From positions 930,001-994,000 of the forward strand of contig NZ_CP051130.1 in assembly GCF_013378055.1 (NCBI RefSeq): a DNA stretch of 64,000 nucleotides, in the 5' to 3' direction. This document shows positions 55,956 to 64,000 of this stretch, piece after piece. The first letter of the stretch is position 1. Every line of letters begins with the position of its first letter. Below the pieces are notes generated by a model, which made no database searches, had not been told where the DNA came from, and saw nothing but the letters and a program-made list of their open reading frames with translations. This DNA comes from Parasphingopyxis sp. CP4 (lineage in GTDB: Bacteria; Pseudomonadota; Alphaproteobacteria; Sphingomonadales; Sphingomonadaceae). Position numbers and translations under genes: made by a program.

Positions 55956-56582
55956 TTAGGCGTCTCGATATCGCCACATCAGCATCGGGCGGGCCAATGC
56001 CAGGCCTGCGCCGAACCCGAAGATGTGCGCCATGATCGCAATCGAAGTCGGTGAACCGACAGTGGTCAGGCCGATCAGCAGCTGGATGATGATCCAGGCG
56101 CCGGCGAGCGATGCGACATGTTTCCACCCGCCCACGCCGTTGCGCGGCTTTGAGTAAAGCAAGGCATAGGCGCCGATAATCGCGGACACGGCACCACTTG
56201 CGCCAATCATTGGCCCGGCGCTGTCGGTATTGAAGAGATAATGCCCGGCGGCAGCGACATAGGCGCCGATCACATAGAGCCCCATCAGGCCGCGCCCACC
56301 AAGCGCCTCTTCCACGCCTTTTCCGCAGACGAACATCAGCAGCATGTTAAAAGCGAGGTGCATGAAATCCGCATGCAGCAATGTCGCTGAAAGCGGCGTC
56401 AGGATTGCAGGCAATGCGCCTTCCACGGTGAAGCCATCATCGAACCGCAACGGAATGAATCCGCCAAATGGATAGGCCCAGCGTTCCTGCCCGAGCGCCA
56501 TTACCAGCAGCCAGGCGACAGCCGTGACAATGATGATCTTGGTCGTAAGCGACGATTGAGCGAGGCGTGTCTGCCAATCCAT
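55956..56582 (-). CDS. rhomboid family intramembrane serine protease
   Basis: Six-helix membrane protease that cleaves transmembrane helices. The catalytic dyad is visible: Ser129 in GASGAVSA and His186 in MAHIFGFGAG, and the helix-2 motif HADFMHLAFNM is also typical (HxxxH/N region). Length is 208 residues, the short bacterial form. It is followed on the same strand by greA upstream in coordinates (56607), which is read in the same direction, so the two may be co-transcribed. Substrates are not predictable. Confidence 0.9.
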   Translation of the reverse strand: MDWQTRLAQSSLTTKIIIVTAVAWLLVMALGQERWAYPFGGFIPLRFDDGFTVEGALPAILTPLSATLLHADFMHLAFNMLLMFVCGKGVEEALGGRGLMGLYVIGAYVAAAGHYLFNTDSAGPMIGASGAVSAIIGAYALLYSKPRNGVGGWKHVASLAGAWIIIQLLIGLTTVGSPTSIAIMAHIFGFGAGLALARPMLMWRYRDA

Positions 56583-56606
56583 GAGACTATCCCTCGCTCA
56601 TGCGCC

Positions 56607-57086
56607 CTATACGAACTCGATTTTTTTGATCAGGAAATATTTATCGCCGGCCGGGACCGTAAACTCGACCTCATCGCCTTTGTTGCGGCCGATCAGGGCG
56701 CGGGCAAGCGGCGAGCTGTACGAGATTTTTCCGGAATTGGCATCAGCTTCGATTTCACCGACAATCTGATATTTCAGCGGCTTATCATCTTCGTCCAGAA
56801 GATGAACTGTCGCACCAAACACAACCTTGTCGCCCGAAAGCTCTTTCGGGTCGATTACCTGGGCCCGGGTCAACCGATCTTCATAATCGGCGATCGTTGC
56901 CTCAATCTGGCCCTGGCGTTCCTTCGCCGCATGATATTCAGCGTTCTCCGAGAGATCACCATGGGCGCGCGCTTCCTCGATCGCATCGATCACTTCGGGA
57001 CGCTCTACCTCTTTCAGGTGCTTCACATCGGCGTTCAGCCGCTCATAACCTTCCAGCAACATCGGCATTTTTTCAATCGTCGCCAT
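56607..57086 (-). CDS. greA: transcription elongation factor GreA
   Basis: Stimulates RNA polymerase to cleave backtracked transcripts. The N-terminal coiled coil holds the acidic tip motif ([18 protein letters not shown]) and the C-terminal domain shows [22 protein letters not shown]. Length is 159 residues. I chose ATG 57086 ([17 protein letters not shown]); the longer frame to 57236 overlaps carB antisense-free sequence but does not fit the family. In this neighbourhood carB-greA order is known in alphaproteobacteria. It follows carB on the same strand after about 80 bases. Confidence 0.95.
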   Translation of the reverse strand: MATIEKMPMLLEGYERLNADVKHLKEVERPEVIDAIEEARAHGDLSENAEYHAAKERQGQIEATIADYEDRLTRAQVIDPKELSGDKVVFGATVHLLDEDDKPLKYQIVGEIEADANSGKISYSSPLARALIGRNKGDEVEFTVPAGDKYFLIKKIEFV

Positions 57087-57165
57087 TGCCTTACCTTTCG
57101 TCAAAAACCTGCCGTGCAGCGGCCCTATCGGGTCCGCCTTTTTAATTCCGCACAAATTGTCGGGA

Positions 57166-60100
57166 TTAGCGATCGGCTGTTGAATAATAGTCCTGAAGCG
57201 GTCGTACTTCAAGCTCTGAGGTGCGTAATGCCCCAATTGCCCTTACGGCAGCCACGCTTGCTGCCGCAGTCGTGAAATAAGGTATCCCGCTGGAAACTGC
57301 CGATTTTCGGATAGAAGCGCTGTCTTTTAGTGACTGCCAGCCTTCTGTTGTATTGAAAATCAGATCGATTTCCCCGTCGACGATCGCGTCCACAATGTGA
57401 GGGCGACCCTGCGCCACCTTGTTGATCCGCTCCGCCGGTACATCATTGTCGCGCAGGAAATCGGCCGTTCCTCCCGTCGCAACGACTGTAAATCCATGAT
57501 TCACAATGTCTTTTACGGCAGGCAGGATATGGTTCTTGTCGCTATCTTTGACCGAAACAAACACCCGACCCTCAGTCGGTAATGTCGTTCCCCCGGCCAG
57601 CTGCGATTTGGCAAAGGCAACCGGAAAGTCGCCATCGATACCCATAACTTCGCCGGTGGATTTCATTTCTGGTGATAACACCGGATCCGTTCCCTGGAAG
57701 CGGGCGAAGGGGAAAACCGCCTCTTTGACGGCAATATGCGTGATGGCCCGGTCAATATCCGGGAGATCGGCCAGTTTCTCGCCGGCCATGACGCGCGCCG
57801 CGATCTTGGCGACCGGATGACCGATCGCCTTCGCAACGAACGGCACTGTGCGGCTCGCCCGCGGATTCACCTCGATCAGATAGACATCGCCATTCTTTAT
57901 CGCGAATTGGATATTCATCAGCCCACGCACTTCGAGCGCGACGGCCAACGCCTTGGTCTGCCGCTCAATCTCCGCGATGATCTCATCAGGCAGGCTGTAG
58001 GGCGGCAAGGTGCAGGCGCTATCGCCGGAATGCACGCCAGCTTCTTCAATGTGCTGCAGCACACCGGCGACGACTACATCATCACCATCGGCGATCGCAT
58101 CGACATCCACCTCGATTGCATCGCGCAGATATTGATCGATCAGGACGGGACTATCGCCTGACACCTGCACGGCCGTCTGGATATAGTCTTCGAGCTGCGC
58201 ATCGCTGTCGACAATTTCCATCGCGCGACCACCCAGGACATAGCTGGGCCGCATCAGCACCGGATAACCGATCCGCTGCGCAACGCTGAGCGCCTCCTCG
58301 GCGCTACGCGCAATGCCATTTTCCGGCTGTTTCAACTCAAGCCGCGATACGAGATCGGCAAACCGTTCACGATCCTCCGCAAGATCAATTGCATCAGGCG
58401 ACGTGCCAAAGATCGGGATCCCCTCCTCTTCCAATGCCTGAGCAAGATTGAGAGGCGTCTGCCCACCAAACTGCACGATCACCCCAGCCAGTTCTCCAGA
58501 CTGTTGCTCGACATGCAGAATCTCGAGCACATCTTCGGCCGTCAGCGGTTCGAAATAGAGGCGATCGGATGTGTCATAATCGGTCGACACCGTTTCCGGG
58601 TTGCAGTTGATCATGATCGTTTCATAGCCCTGGTCTTCCAGCGCGAAACAGGCATGACAGCAGCAATAGTCGAACTCGATCCCCTGCCCGATCCGATTGG
58701 GGCCACCGCCCAGGATCACCACTTTCTTCCGATCGCTCGGCTGCGCTTCGCATTCGGGCTCTCCGAAGCTCGGCGCCTCATAGGAGGAGTACATATAGGG
58801 CGTCTTGGCTTCGAACTCAGCCGCACAGGTATCGATCCGCTTGTACACCGGGCGGACGCCAAGCTTGTGGCGCAGCGCGCGCACCTGGCCCTCAGTCACA
58901 GCCCCTGCCATCGCCTGCAGCGTTTCGCCGATCAGGCCGGGGCTATACGCCGCCTTCTCCATCCCTTCGGCAATGTGCGTTGACGCCAGCGCCAGCCGCG
59001 CGAGACGCTTGTCGGAAAATCCCATGGCTTTGAGCGAGCGCAGGCTATCTGCGTCGTTGGGCAGGCCGTTTTCGATCACGCCCTTTTCAGCCTCGACAAT
59101 CTCGGAGAGCCGCTCGAGGAACCAAGGCTCGTACTTGGTGATCGCATGGACCTCTTCGACGCTCAGCCCCTCGCGCAGGGCTTGAGCGGTCACCAACAAG
59201 CGTTCTGGCGATACCTCGGACAGCGCCGCTTCAATGCGCGGCTTGGGTGCATCAACCAGATCATCGACCCAGTTGAGACCCACCAAACCGGTCTCTAGCC
59301 CACGCAGCGCCTTTTGCAGGCTCTCGGTAAAGCTGCGGCCGATTGCCATCACTTCGCCGACGGATTTCATCGCCGTTCCCAGCACCGGCTCCGCACCCTT
59401 GAATTTCTCAAAGGCGAAGCGCGGGATCTTGGTGACGACATAATCGATAGTCGGTTCGAAACTCGCCGGCGTCACACCGGTAATATCATTGTCGATCTCG
59501 TCGAGCGTATAGCCGACCGCAAGCTTGGCCGCGACTTTCGCGATTGGGAAGCCGGTGGCCTTGGAGGCCAGCGCGGAACTGCGTGACACACGCGGGTTCA
59601 TCTCGATCACGACCAGCCGGCCATCTTCCGGATTGACGGCGAACTGCACATTCGATCCGCCGGTCTCGACGCCAATCTCGCGCAGGCAGGCGATCGATGC
59701 ATTGCGCATGATCTGATATTCTTTGTCGGTCAGCGTCAGGGCTGGCGCGATGGTGATGCTGTCGCCGGTATGGACGCCCATCGGGTCCACATTCTCGATC
59801 GAGCAGATGATGATGGCATTGTCATTCTTGTCGCGAACAACCTCCATCTCATATTCTTTCCAGCCGAGGACGGATTCTTCGATCAGCACCTCGGTGGTCG
59901 GACTGGCGGATAGACCGCCACGAACGATCTCTTCAAATTCCTCACGATTATAAGCGATACCGCCACCGGTGCCGCCCATCGTGAAGCTTGGCCGGATAAT
60001 CGTCGGCAGCCCAACAAAGGCGAGCCCTTCCAGCGCTTCTTCCATTGAATGAGCGATCCGCGAACGCGGGCTTTCCAAGCCAACCTTGTCCATCGCGTCG

Positions 60101-60516
60101 CGAAAGCGCAGGCGATCTTCCGCCTTGTCGATCGCATCGGCATCCGCACCGATGAGCTCGACGCCGAATTTCTCAAGCGTACCATCATCATGCAGCGCGA
60201 GCGCCGTATTGAGTGCCGTCTGTCCGCCCATGGTTGGCAAAAGGACCAAGGTGTCGTCCGGCCGCTCCTCACGCTCCTTGGCGATGATCTTTGCTACAAT
60301 ATCCGGCGTGATCGGTTCGACATAGGTGGCATCGGCCAGCTCCGGATCCGTCATGATCGTCGCCGGGTTCGAATTCACCAAGATGATCCGATAGCCCTCT
60401 TCCTTCAGCGCCTTGACGGCCTGGGTTCCCGAATAATCAAACTCGCAAGCCTGACCGATAATGATCGGACCCGCGCCAATAATCAGGATTGAAGATATGT
60501 CAGTGCGTTTGGGCAT
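57166..60516 (-). CDS. carB: carbamoyl phosphate synthase large subunit
   Basis: Synthetase chain for carbamoyl phosphate, used for arginine and pyrimidine synthesis. Two ATP-grasp halves are seen, beginning [21 protein letters not shown] and, in the second half, [19 protein letters not shown]. The C-terminal allosteric MGS domain is present ([17 protein letters not shown]). The 1116 residues are typical for alphaproteobacteria. Its ATG at 60516 lies 14 bases after a strong terminator-like hairpin (60531-60572), so its expression may be attenuated. carA is separated from it by a small lipoprotein gene. Confidence 0.97.
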   Translation of the reverse strand: MPKRTDISSILIIGAGPIIIGQACEFDYSGTQAVKALKEEGYRIILVNSNPATIMTDPELADATYVEPITPDIVAKIIAKEREERPDDTLVLLPTMGGQTALNTALALHDDGTLEKFGVELIGADADAIDKAEDRLRFRDAMDKVGLESPRSRIAHSMEEALEGLAFVGLPTIIRPSFTMGGTGGGIAYNREEFEEIVRGGLSASPTTEVLIEESVLGWKEYEMEVVRDKNDNAIIICSIENVDPMGVHTGDSITIAPALTLTDKEYQIMRNASIACLREIGVETGGSNVQFAVNPEDGRLVVIEMNPRVSRSSALASKATGFPIAKVAAKLAVGYTLDEIDNDITGVTPASFEPTIDYVVTKIPRFAFEKFKGAEPVLGTAMKSVGEVMAIGRSFTESLQKALRGLETGLVGLNWVDDLVDAPKPRIEAALSEVSPERLLVTAQALREGLSVEEVHAITKYEPWFLERLSEIVEAEKGVIENGLPNDADSLRSLKAMGFSDKRLARLALASTHIAEGMEKAAYSPGLIGETLQAMAGAVTEGQVRALRHKLGVRPVYKRIDTCAAEFEAKTPYMYSSYEAPSFGEPECEAQPSDRKKVVILGGGPNRIGQGIEFDYCCCHACFALEDQGYETIMINCNPETVSTDYDTSDRLYFEPLTAEDVLEILHVEQQSGELAGVIVQFGGQTPLNLAQALEEEGIPIFGTSPDAIDLAEDRERFADLVSRLELKQPENGIARSAEEALSVAQRIGYPVLMRPSYVLGGRAMEIVDSDAQLEDYIQTAVQVSGDSPVLIDQYLRDAIEVDVDAIADGDDVVVAGVLQHIEEAGVHSGDSACTLPPYSLPDEIIAEIERQTKALAVALEVRGLMNIQFAIKNGDVYLIEVNPRASRTVPFVAKAIGHPVAKIAARVMAGEKLADLPDIDRAITHIAVKEAVFPFARFQGTDPVLSPEMKSTGEVMGIDGDFPVAFAKSQLAGGTTLPTEGRVFVSVKDSDKNHILPAVKDIVNHGFTVVATGGTADFLRDNDVPAERINKVAQGRPHIVDAIVDGEIDLIFNTTEGWQSLKDSASIRKSAVSSGIPYFTTAAASVAAVRAIGALRTSELEVRPLQDYYSTADR

Positions 60517-60530
60517 TAGGCGGATCTTCT

Positions 60531-60572
60531 TAAAAAAGCCGCGCCGGCGTCCTTGCGGATGACGGCGCGGCT
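60531..60572 (-). terminator. terminator-like hairpin just upstream of carB
   Basis: On the minus strand: a 16-bp stem with 14 matched pairs (AGCCGCGCCG core against CGGCGCGGCT, inner part TCATCC against GGACGC), loop GCAA, then TTTTTT. It ends 14 bases before the carB ATG, so it is both the apparent end of the lipoprotein transcript and the leader of carB. A regulated attenuator is possible. Confidence 0.75.
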
Positions 60573-60589
60573 GATTTCTGGGTTACGGA

Positions 60590-60853
60590 TTAACCAGCCG
60601 ATGCGTTCGACATCGCATCGCTGATGCATTGCTGCGCGCGACTGGCCAGTTCCTCCTGGTTGGTGGCGTCTGCAGCCGTCAGGCCTTCGGTCGCACAGGC
60701 GCAATATTCTTCAAGATCAAGACCGGCAGCCGCCAGCTGACCTTCGACTTGTGCGCCCTGTTCGATACATTGTTCACGCGCGACATTTTCAAGCCCGCTT
60801 CCGCCGCAACCTGCAAGCGCGATCGTCGCGGCTCCTAAAATCAAAATACGCAT
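60590..60853 (-). CDS. small lipoprotein with CxC motif
   Basis: 87-residue lipoprotein: signal peptide with lipobox LAGC (MRILILGAATIALAGC), then a short mature part with four further Cys residues in the pattern C-x-C flanked by single Cys (REQCIEQ, EEYCACATE, RAQQCISD). Disulfide pairing in the periplasm is likely. Conserved lipoproteins of this pattern occur in sphingomonads, but I know no function. It is encoded between carA and carB on the same strand, with a terminator-like hairpin after it. ATG 60853 is chosen because it gives a perfect lipobox; the upstream frame to 60916 is not needed. Confidence 0.72.
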   Translation of the reverse strand: MRILILGAATIALAGCGGSGLENVAREQCIEQGAQVEGQLAAAGLDLEEYCACATEGLTAADATNQEELASRAQQCISDAMSNASAG

Positions 60854-60931
60854 ATTATTACCCCCTATCATGTGTGTGACGCGGACCATTCCGTGCCTCC
60901 TGGACTGCGACCCCATTTGGCAACCCTAACA

Positions 60932-62095
60932 CTATAGCATCTTGGCAAATTTCGCGAACAGATATGCACTATCCTGCGGGCCGGGGCTCGCTTCGGGATG
61001 ATATTGCACGCTGAAGGCGGGACGATCTTCCAATTCCAGGCCGCACAGGCTGCCATCAAACAGACTGACATGCGTGGCTTTCACTCCGCCCGGCAGCGTG
61101 TCGATATCCACCGCAAAGCCATGGTTCATGCTGGTAATCTCGACCCGACCATCTTCGAGCCGCTGCACCGGATGGTTCGCACCGCGATGCCCTTGATGCA
61201 TTTTGATGGTCTTGGCACCCATCGCGAGACCGAGCATTTGATGGCCCAGGCAAATCCCAAACAGCGGCTTACCCGTCTCAAGCAGTTTCTGGATCACTGG
61301 CACCGCATATTCGCCCGTCGCTGCCGGATCGCCGGGGCCATTGGCGAGAAATATGCCATCGGGTTCGTGGCGCATCACATCCTCATAGGATGCTTCGCCC
61401 GGCACGACGGTCACCCGTGCACCGGCGTTCACTAGGTGCCGAAGGATATTGCGTTTTGCCCCATAATCGATGGCAACGACATGCGGCCGGCTGTCATCAT
61501 CGCCCTGCCCTTTGGCAAAGCCGTCTTCCAGCGACCAAAGTCCATCATGCCAATCATATTGCTGGGTGGTGCTTACCGTCTTGGCGAGATCCATCCCTTC
61601 AAGGCCCGGCCAGTCTGCTGCCTTGGCCCGCAGTGCGTCGAGGTCAAATTCCCCCCGTGCATTGTGAGCGATCACGCCATTGGGCGCGCCTTGCATCCGG
61701 ATGAGACGCGTCAGTGCGCGCGTATCGACACCAGAAAGACCGATCCGGCCGCTCACCTTCAGCCATTGATCATAATGCTGGGTCGATCGGAAGTTGGCGG
61801 GGTCGGTGATGTCCTGTCGAACGATGCAACCCAGTGCATGCGGGTTGGTGTTCTCCATGTCTTCGGGATTGGTGCCGACATTGCCGATATGCGGGAAAGT
61901 GAAGGTTATGATCTGCCCGGCATAGCTCGGGTCGGTCATGCTTTCCTGATAACCGGTCATTGCGGTGTTGAAGCAGACTTCGCCGACCGCATCGCCCTCT
62001 GCACCAAAGCCGCGACCCCAGACCAATGTGCCGTCCGCCAAAACCAATACGCCCGTTGCTCCCTGGGGCGTGCTGGTTGATGTGGCGTCAGCCAT
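60932..62095 (-). CDS. carA: carbamoyl phosphate synthase small subunit
   Basis: Glutaminase subunit that feeds ammonia to CarB. The N-terminal CarA domain includes VLVLADGTLVWGRGFGAEGD and FNTAMTGYQESMTDPSYAGQ (shortened in family signature form TGYQE), and the class I amidotransferase has the nucleophile Cys in FGICLGHQML and the His-Glu pair in QYHPEASPGP. 387 residues. It is read toward the lipoprotein and carB on the same strand; the three probably form one regulated region, but the hairpin before carB separates them. Confidence 0.96.
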   Translation of the reverse strand: MADATSTSTPQGATGVLVLADGTLVWGRGFGAEGDAVGEVCFNTAMTGYQESMTDPSYAGQIITFTFPHIGNVGTNPEDMENTNPHALGCIVRQDITDPANFRSTQHYDQWLKVSGRIGLSGVDTRALTRLIRMQGAPNGVIAHNARGEFDLDALRAKAADWPGLEGMDLAKTVSTTQQYDWHDGLWSLEDGFAKGQGDDDSRPHVVAIDYGAKRNILRHLVNAGARVTVVPGEASYEDVMRHEPDGIFLANGPGDPAATGEYAVPVIQKLLETGKPLFGICLGHQMLGLAMGAKTIKMHQGHRGANHPVQRLEDGRVEITSMNHGFAVDIDTLPGGVKATHVSLFDGSLCGLELEDRPAFSVQYHPEASPGPQDSAYLFAKFAKML

Positions 62096-62235
62096 GATGG
62101 TCAGTCCCTATTTCAATAGTTTGCCGGGCGCGCAAACGGCTGTCAGCTAGGGTGCCGTGCCGGTGCGGTCAATGGCTGTTCATTCGCTTTATCCCCAGCT
62201 AGATGATGGCGATCAATTTTCAAAGGAACAAGACG

Positions 62236-62694
62236 ATGCTCCGCGACGATATCAAGGCCGCTCAGGTGGCGGCGATGAAAGCGAAAGACAGTGGCCGCAC
62301 AGCGGCGCTCCGGCTCATCCTGTCCAAGGTCAAGGATCGCGATATCGAGCTGCGTACCGAAGGCGGTGCCAAGGATGACGACACGATGGTTGTCGACGTT
62401 CTCCAGAAAATGGTGAAACAGCGCCGCGAGTCGATTTCCATGTATGAAAGCGGCGGTCGCCAGGAACTGGCAGACGCTGAAAAAGCCGAGGTGGCGGTCA
62501 TCGAAGAATTTTTACCGGCAATGATGAGCGACGATGAAGCCGGCAAGATTATCGATGCGCTTATCGAAGAGCTCGGTGCCCAGGGTCCTCAGGACATGGG
62601 AAAAGTCATGGGTCAGCTCAAGGCGCGCCATGCCGGCGATATCGACATGGGCAAGGCCAGCGGATTAGTGAAAGCACGCCTGATTGGGGGCTAG
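62236..62694 (+). CDS. GatB/YqeY domain protein
   Basis: 152-residue all-helical protein of the YqeY family, related to the tail domain of GatB, the tRNA-dependent amidotransferase subunit. Conserved parts are LRDDIKAAQVAAMKAKDSGR, LQKMVKQRRESISMYESGGR (QRRES-type), and PAMMSDDEAGKIID in the middle, then MGKVMGQLKARHAGDIDMGKAS. The role is likely in tRNA or protein contacts, not well defined. ATG 62236 has an AAAGGA site; the frame from 62203 is longer but unlikely. Divergent from carA and upstream of dnaG, as in many alphaproteobacteria. Confidence 0.9.
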   Translation: MLRDDIKAAQVAAMKAKDSGRTAALRLILSKVKDRDIELRTEGGAKDDDTMVVDVLQKMVKQRRESISMYESGGRQELADAEKAEVAVIEEFLPAMMSDDEAGKIIDALIEELGAQGPQDMGKVMGQLKARHAGDIDMGKASGLVKARLIGG

Positions 62695-62768
62695 TGACTT
62701 GACGAGAAGGAACCCGGCCCCAACATGCCGCGTTGACTTCCAACACAGAACATAAAATCAGGACCGTC

Positions 62769-63482
62769 ATGAGTCGCGCCCCTCTATTGCTATCTACCCT
62801 GCTTGTCGCAGCCTGTTCAGGCGCGCCAATCGAAGAGCCAGCCGATCCTGCAGAGGACGCCACACTGGCCGAACCGGACAATGTGATTGCTCCCACTGAT
62901 TTCGCGTCGCTGACACTTGGCGGCACGATCCAGGGGCCGGTCGGGCCCGAGGTCGAAGCGTCGTTGAGTGCCGACGGCGTGGCGATCGCCGACATTGCGA
63001 GCCGCGTCCAATGTCCGGACGGCGTTGATCCGTGCGATCCGAATACCGCCGAAGAGGGCACGATCTATACCTATATATATGAGGTTCGCCCCGGCTTTGA
63101 CGGGCCGAATGATCCACCGTTCGAAATGCCTGAAACGGTACGGCCGATCGAAAGCGCATCCAGCTTTGCCCTCGGCTTTCCCGCGCATGGCTTTACCGGC
63201 GTTGCTGGCTATTCGGTCTATGATGCCGATGAAGTGCTCGCCGAAGGCTTTGTCGGCTCGATCAGCTGTGTCGACAATCAGATTACCTGGAGCTTCCCCG
63301 AAGAATCCGGCTGGAGCACCGGCGAAACGATCACATTTTTCTGGCAAACGACTCAGCCGCCAACCGGCCCGGATGGCGAGTATCGCTTTGTTGGAGACGA
63401 GTTGGAGGCAACTGGCCCAGGGCCATTGCCAGCAGAAGGCGGAGAAATCGCGGCTATCTGCGAAACAGCGCAAAGCGGGTAA
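62769..63482 (+). CDS. lipoprotein, unknown function
   Basis: Not recognised. The 237-residue product has a lipoprotein signal (MSRAPLLLSTLLVAAC, lipobox LVAAC) and an acidic linker (PIEEPADPAEDATLAEPD), then a beta-rich-looking domain with three more Cys residues and several Gly/Trp/Tyr stretches such as GYSVYDADEVLAEGFVGSI and ITWSFPEESGWSTGE. It would be anchored in the outer membrane or inner membrane facing the periplasm. I chose ATG 62769 because it yields a perfect lipoprotein signal; the frame from 62733 is longer. Located between yqeY and dnaG. Confidence 0.68.
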   Translation: MSRAPLLLSTLLVAACSGAPIEEPADPAEDATLAEPDNVIAPTDFASLTLGGTIQGPVGPEVEASLSADGVAIADIASRVQCPDGVDPCDPNTAEEGTIYTYIYEVRPGFDGPNDPPFEMPETVRPIESASSFALGFPAHGFTGVAGYSVYDADEVLAEGFVGSISCVDNQITWSFPEESGWSTGETITFFWQTTQPPTGPDGEYRFVGDELEATGPGPLPAEGGEIAAICETAQSG

Positions 63483-63514
63483 TTGAATTTCGCTGCGCGA
63501 TGCGCTAGTCGCGT

Positions 63515-63520
63515 TATAAT
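63515..63520 (+). promoter_or_regulatory. consensus -10 element directly before dnaG
   Basis: TATAAT, a perfect -10 box, ends six bases before the dnaG ATG at 63527. Transcription would begin at about the start codon, giving a leaderless message. No good -35 is visible at 17 bases. Confidence 0.35.
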
Positions 63521-63526
63521 AGGGTC

Positions 63527-64000
63527 ATGTCCCTCTCGCCTGCTTTTCTCGATGAACTTCGCATGCGCACGACGCTATCCAGCGTCATCGGGAAACATAC
63601 CAAACTCCAAAAGGCCGGTCGTGAGTGGAAGGCATGCTGTCCGTTCCACAAGGAAAAGACGCCATCCTTCACCGTCAATGATGAAAAAGGCTTTTATCAT
63701 TGCTTTGGCTGTGGCGCGCATGGCGATGCGATCAGCTTCCTTACAGAGACCCGCGGTCTGCCCTTTATCGATGCCGTAAAGGAATTGGCTGATGGCGCTG
63801 GGATGCAGGTTCCAGCACCCGATCCGCGGATGCGCGAGCGGCAGGAAAAATCGGCGTCACTGCGCGATGTGATGGAAGCGGCGGCGCGTTGGTATATCGA
63901 TCAGCTTGCCAGTCCGGCGGGCGCAGAAACGCGTGCCTATCTCGAAGAGCGCGGCATCACCCAGGAAACACAACAGGCGTTCGGTCTCGGATTTGCGCCC
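63527..64000 (+). CDS. dnaG: DNA primase, N-terminal part (3' end outside window)
   Basis: Synthesises RNA primers for replication. The visible N-terminal zinc-binding domain has the CHC2 pattern CCPFHKEKTPSF through FYHCFGCGAHGDAI, followed by the beginning of the catalytic core with the RAYLEERGIT region. 158 codons are visible, open to the end of the window. It is downstream of yqeY and the lipoprotein gene, the standard alphaproteobacterial order before rpoD. A perfect TATAAT lies six bases before the ATG, so the message may be leaderless. Confidence 0.95.
   Translation, partial: MSLSPAFLDELRMRTTLSSVIGKHTKLQKAGREWKACCPFHKEKTPSFTVNDEKGFYHCFGCGAHGDAISFLTETRGLPFIDAVKELADGAGMQVPAPDPRMRERQEKSASLRDVMEAAARWYIDQLASPAGAETRAYLEERGITQETQQAFGLGFAP

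Noticed and set aside
57087-57165. Terminator between carB and greA
   Set aside because: Several overlapping weak stems and a short T-run can be drawn but none is convincing, so it was not listed.

Overview
The window is a gene-dense chromosomal segment of an alphaproteobacterium, most likely order Sphingomonadales. Supporting signs are dusB-ntrY-ntrX-hfq-hflX synteny, a tandem (double-domain) Hfq, fused ispDF, trmFO, a PdhB with an N-terminal lipoyl domain, a DUF4170 protein, tad-type vWA proteins and the carA/carB-yqeY-dnaG neighbourhood. GC content is moderate to high. I see no prophage, insertion sequence, rRNA operon or CRISPR array. The gene at the left edge (holB) and the gene at the right edge (dnaG) are cut by the window. 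No stretch longer than about 300 bases lacks a gene except 25711-26037, which holds two tRNA genes.

Layout: 1-4375 is a tightly packed plus-strand run (holB, metG, tatD, an MBL hydrolase, a retropepsin-like protease). 4459-5450 holds two small secreted proteins, each closed by a strong terminator. mazG then faces the minus-strand block hflX, hfq, ntrX, ntrY, dusB (6369-13034). From 13121 come ispDF, a secreted protein and cinA, facing ratA and lipA. 16784-20969 carries a bicarbonate module (sbtA, sbtB-like PII, beta-carbonic anhydrase), then putP and a NYN-LOTUS protein, with ettA converging. 22911-25710 has an M28 peptidase, an acidic repeat lipoprotein and a periplasmic binding protein, followed by tRNA-Ile(CAU) and tRNA-Pro(UGG). 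26038-32110 holds a polysaccharide deacetylase, a histidine kinase with a degenerate ATPase domain, an Lrp regulator and two tandem TPR-like secreted paralogues.

32310-36864 contains yaaA, gyrA and a membrane protein. 37611-39134 looks like a small regulated unit: a GbsR/MarR-type regulator with a perfect 20-bp palindrome before its start, followed by two small membrane proteins. trmFO, an M20 peptidase, an EF-hand protein and a non-catalytic squalene/phytoene-synthase-like protein follow. 43239-47679 is a compact set of tad-type pseudopilin-like genes (vWA, TadE, TadE, vWA). 47695-53051 has pdhB, pdhA, ftsB, a probably broken secreted gene and eno. 53209-54933 is a four-gene operon of small membrane proteins resembling E. 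coli YqjD/YqjE/YqjK. The right end carries mlaC, DUF4170, rhomboid, greA, carB, a lipoprotein, carA, yqeY, another lipoprotein and dnaG.

Most genes are housekeeping. The points I think deserve attention are the two-domain Hfq with diverging RNA-binding surfaces, the sbtAB-carbonic anhydrase operon in an apparent heterotroph, a terminator-like hairpin directly before carB, the palindrome-controlled membrane-protein unit, the membrane-stress operon with an EcfG-like promoter, and a small secreted protein with a motif reminiscent of planctomycete DUF1559 proteins. Calls rest on reading the sequence and on family knowledge; no database search was run.
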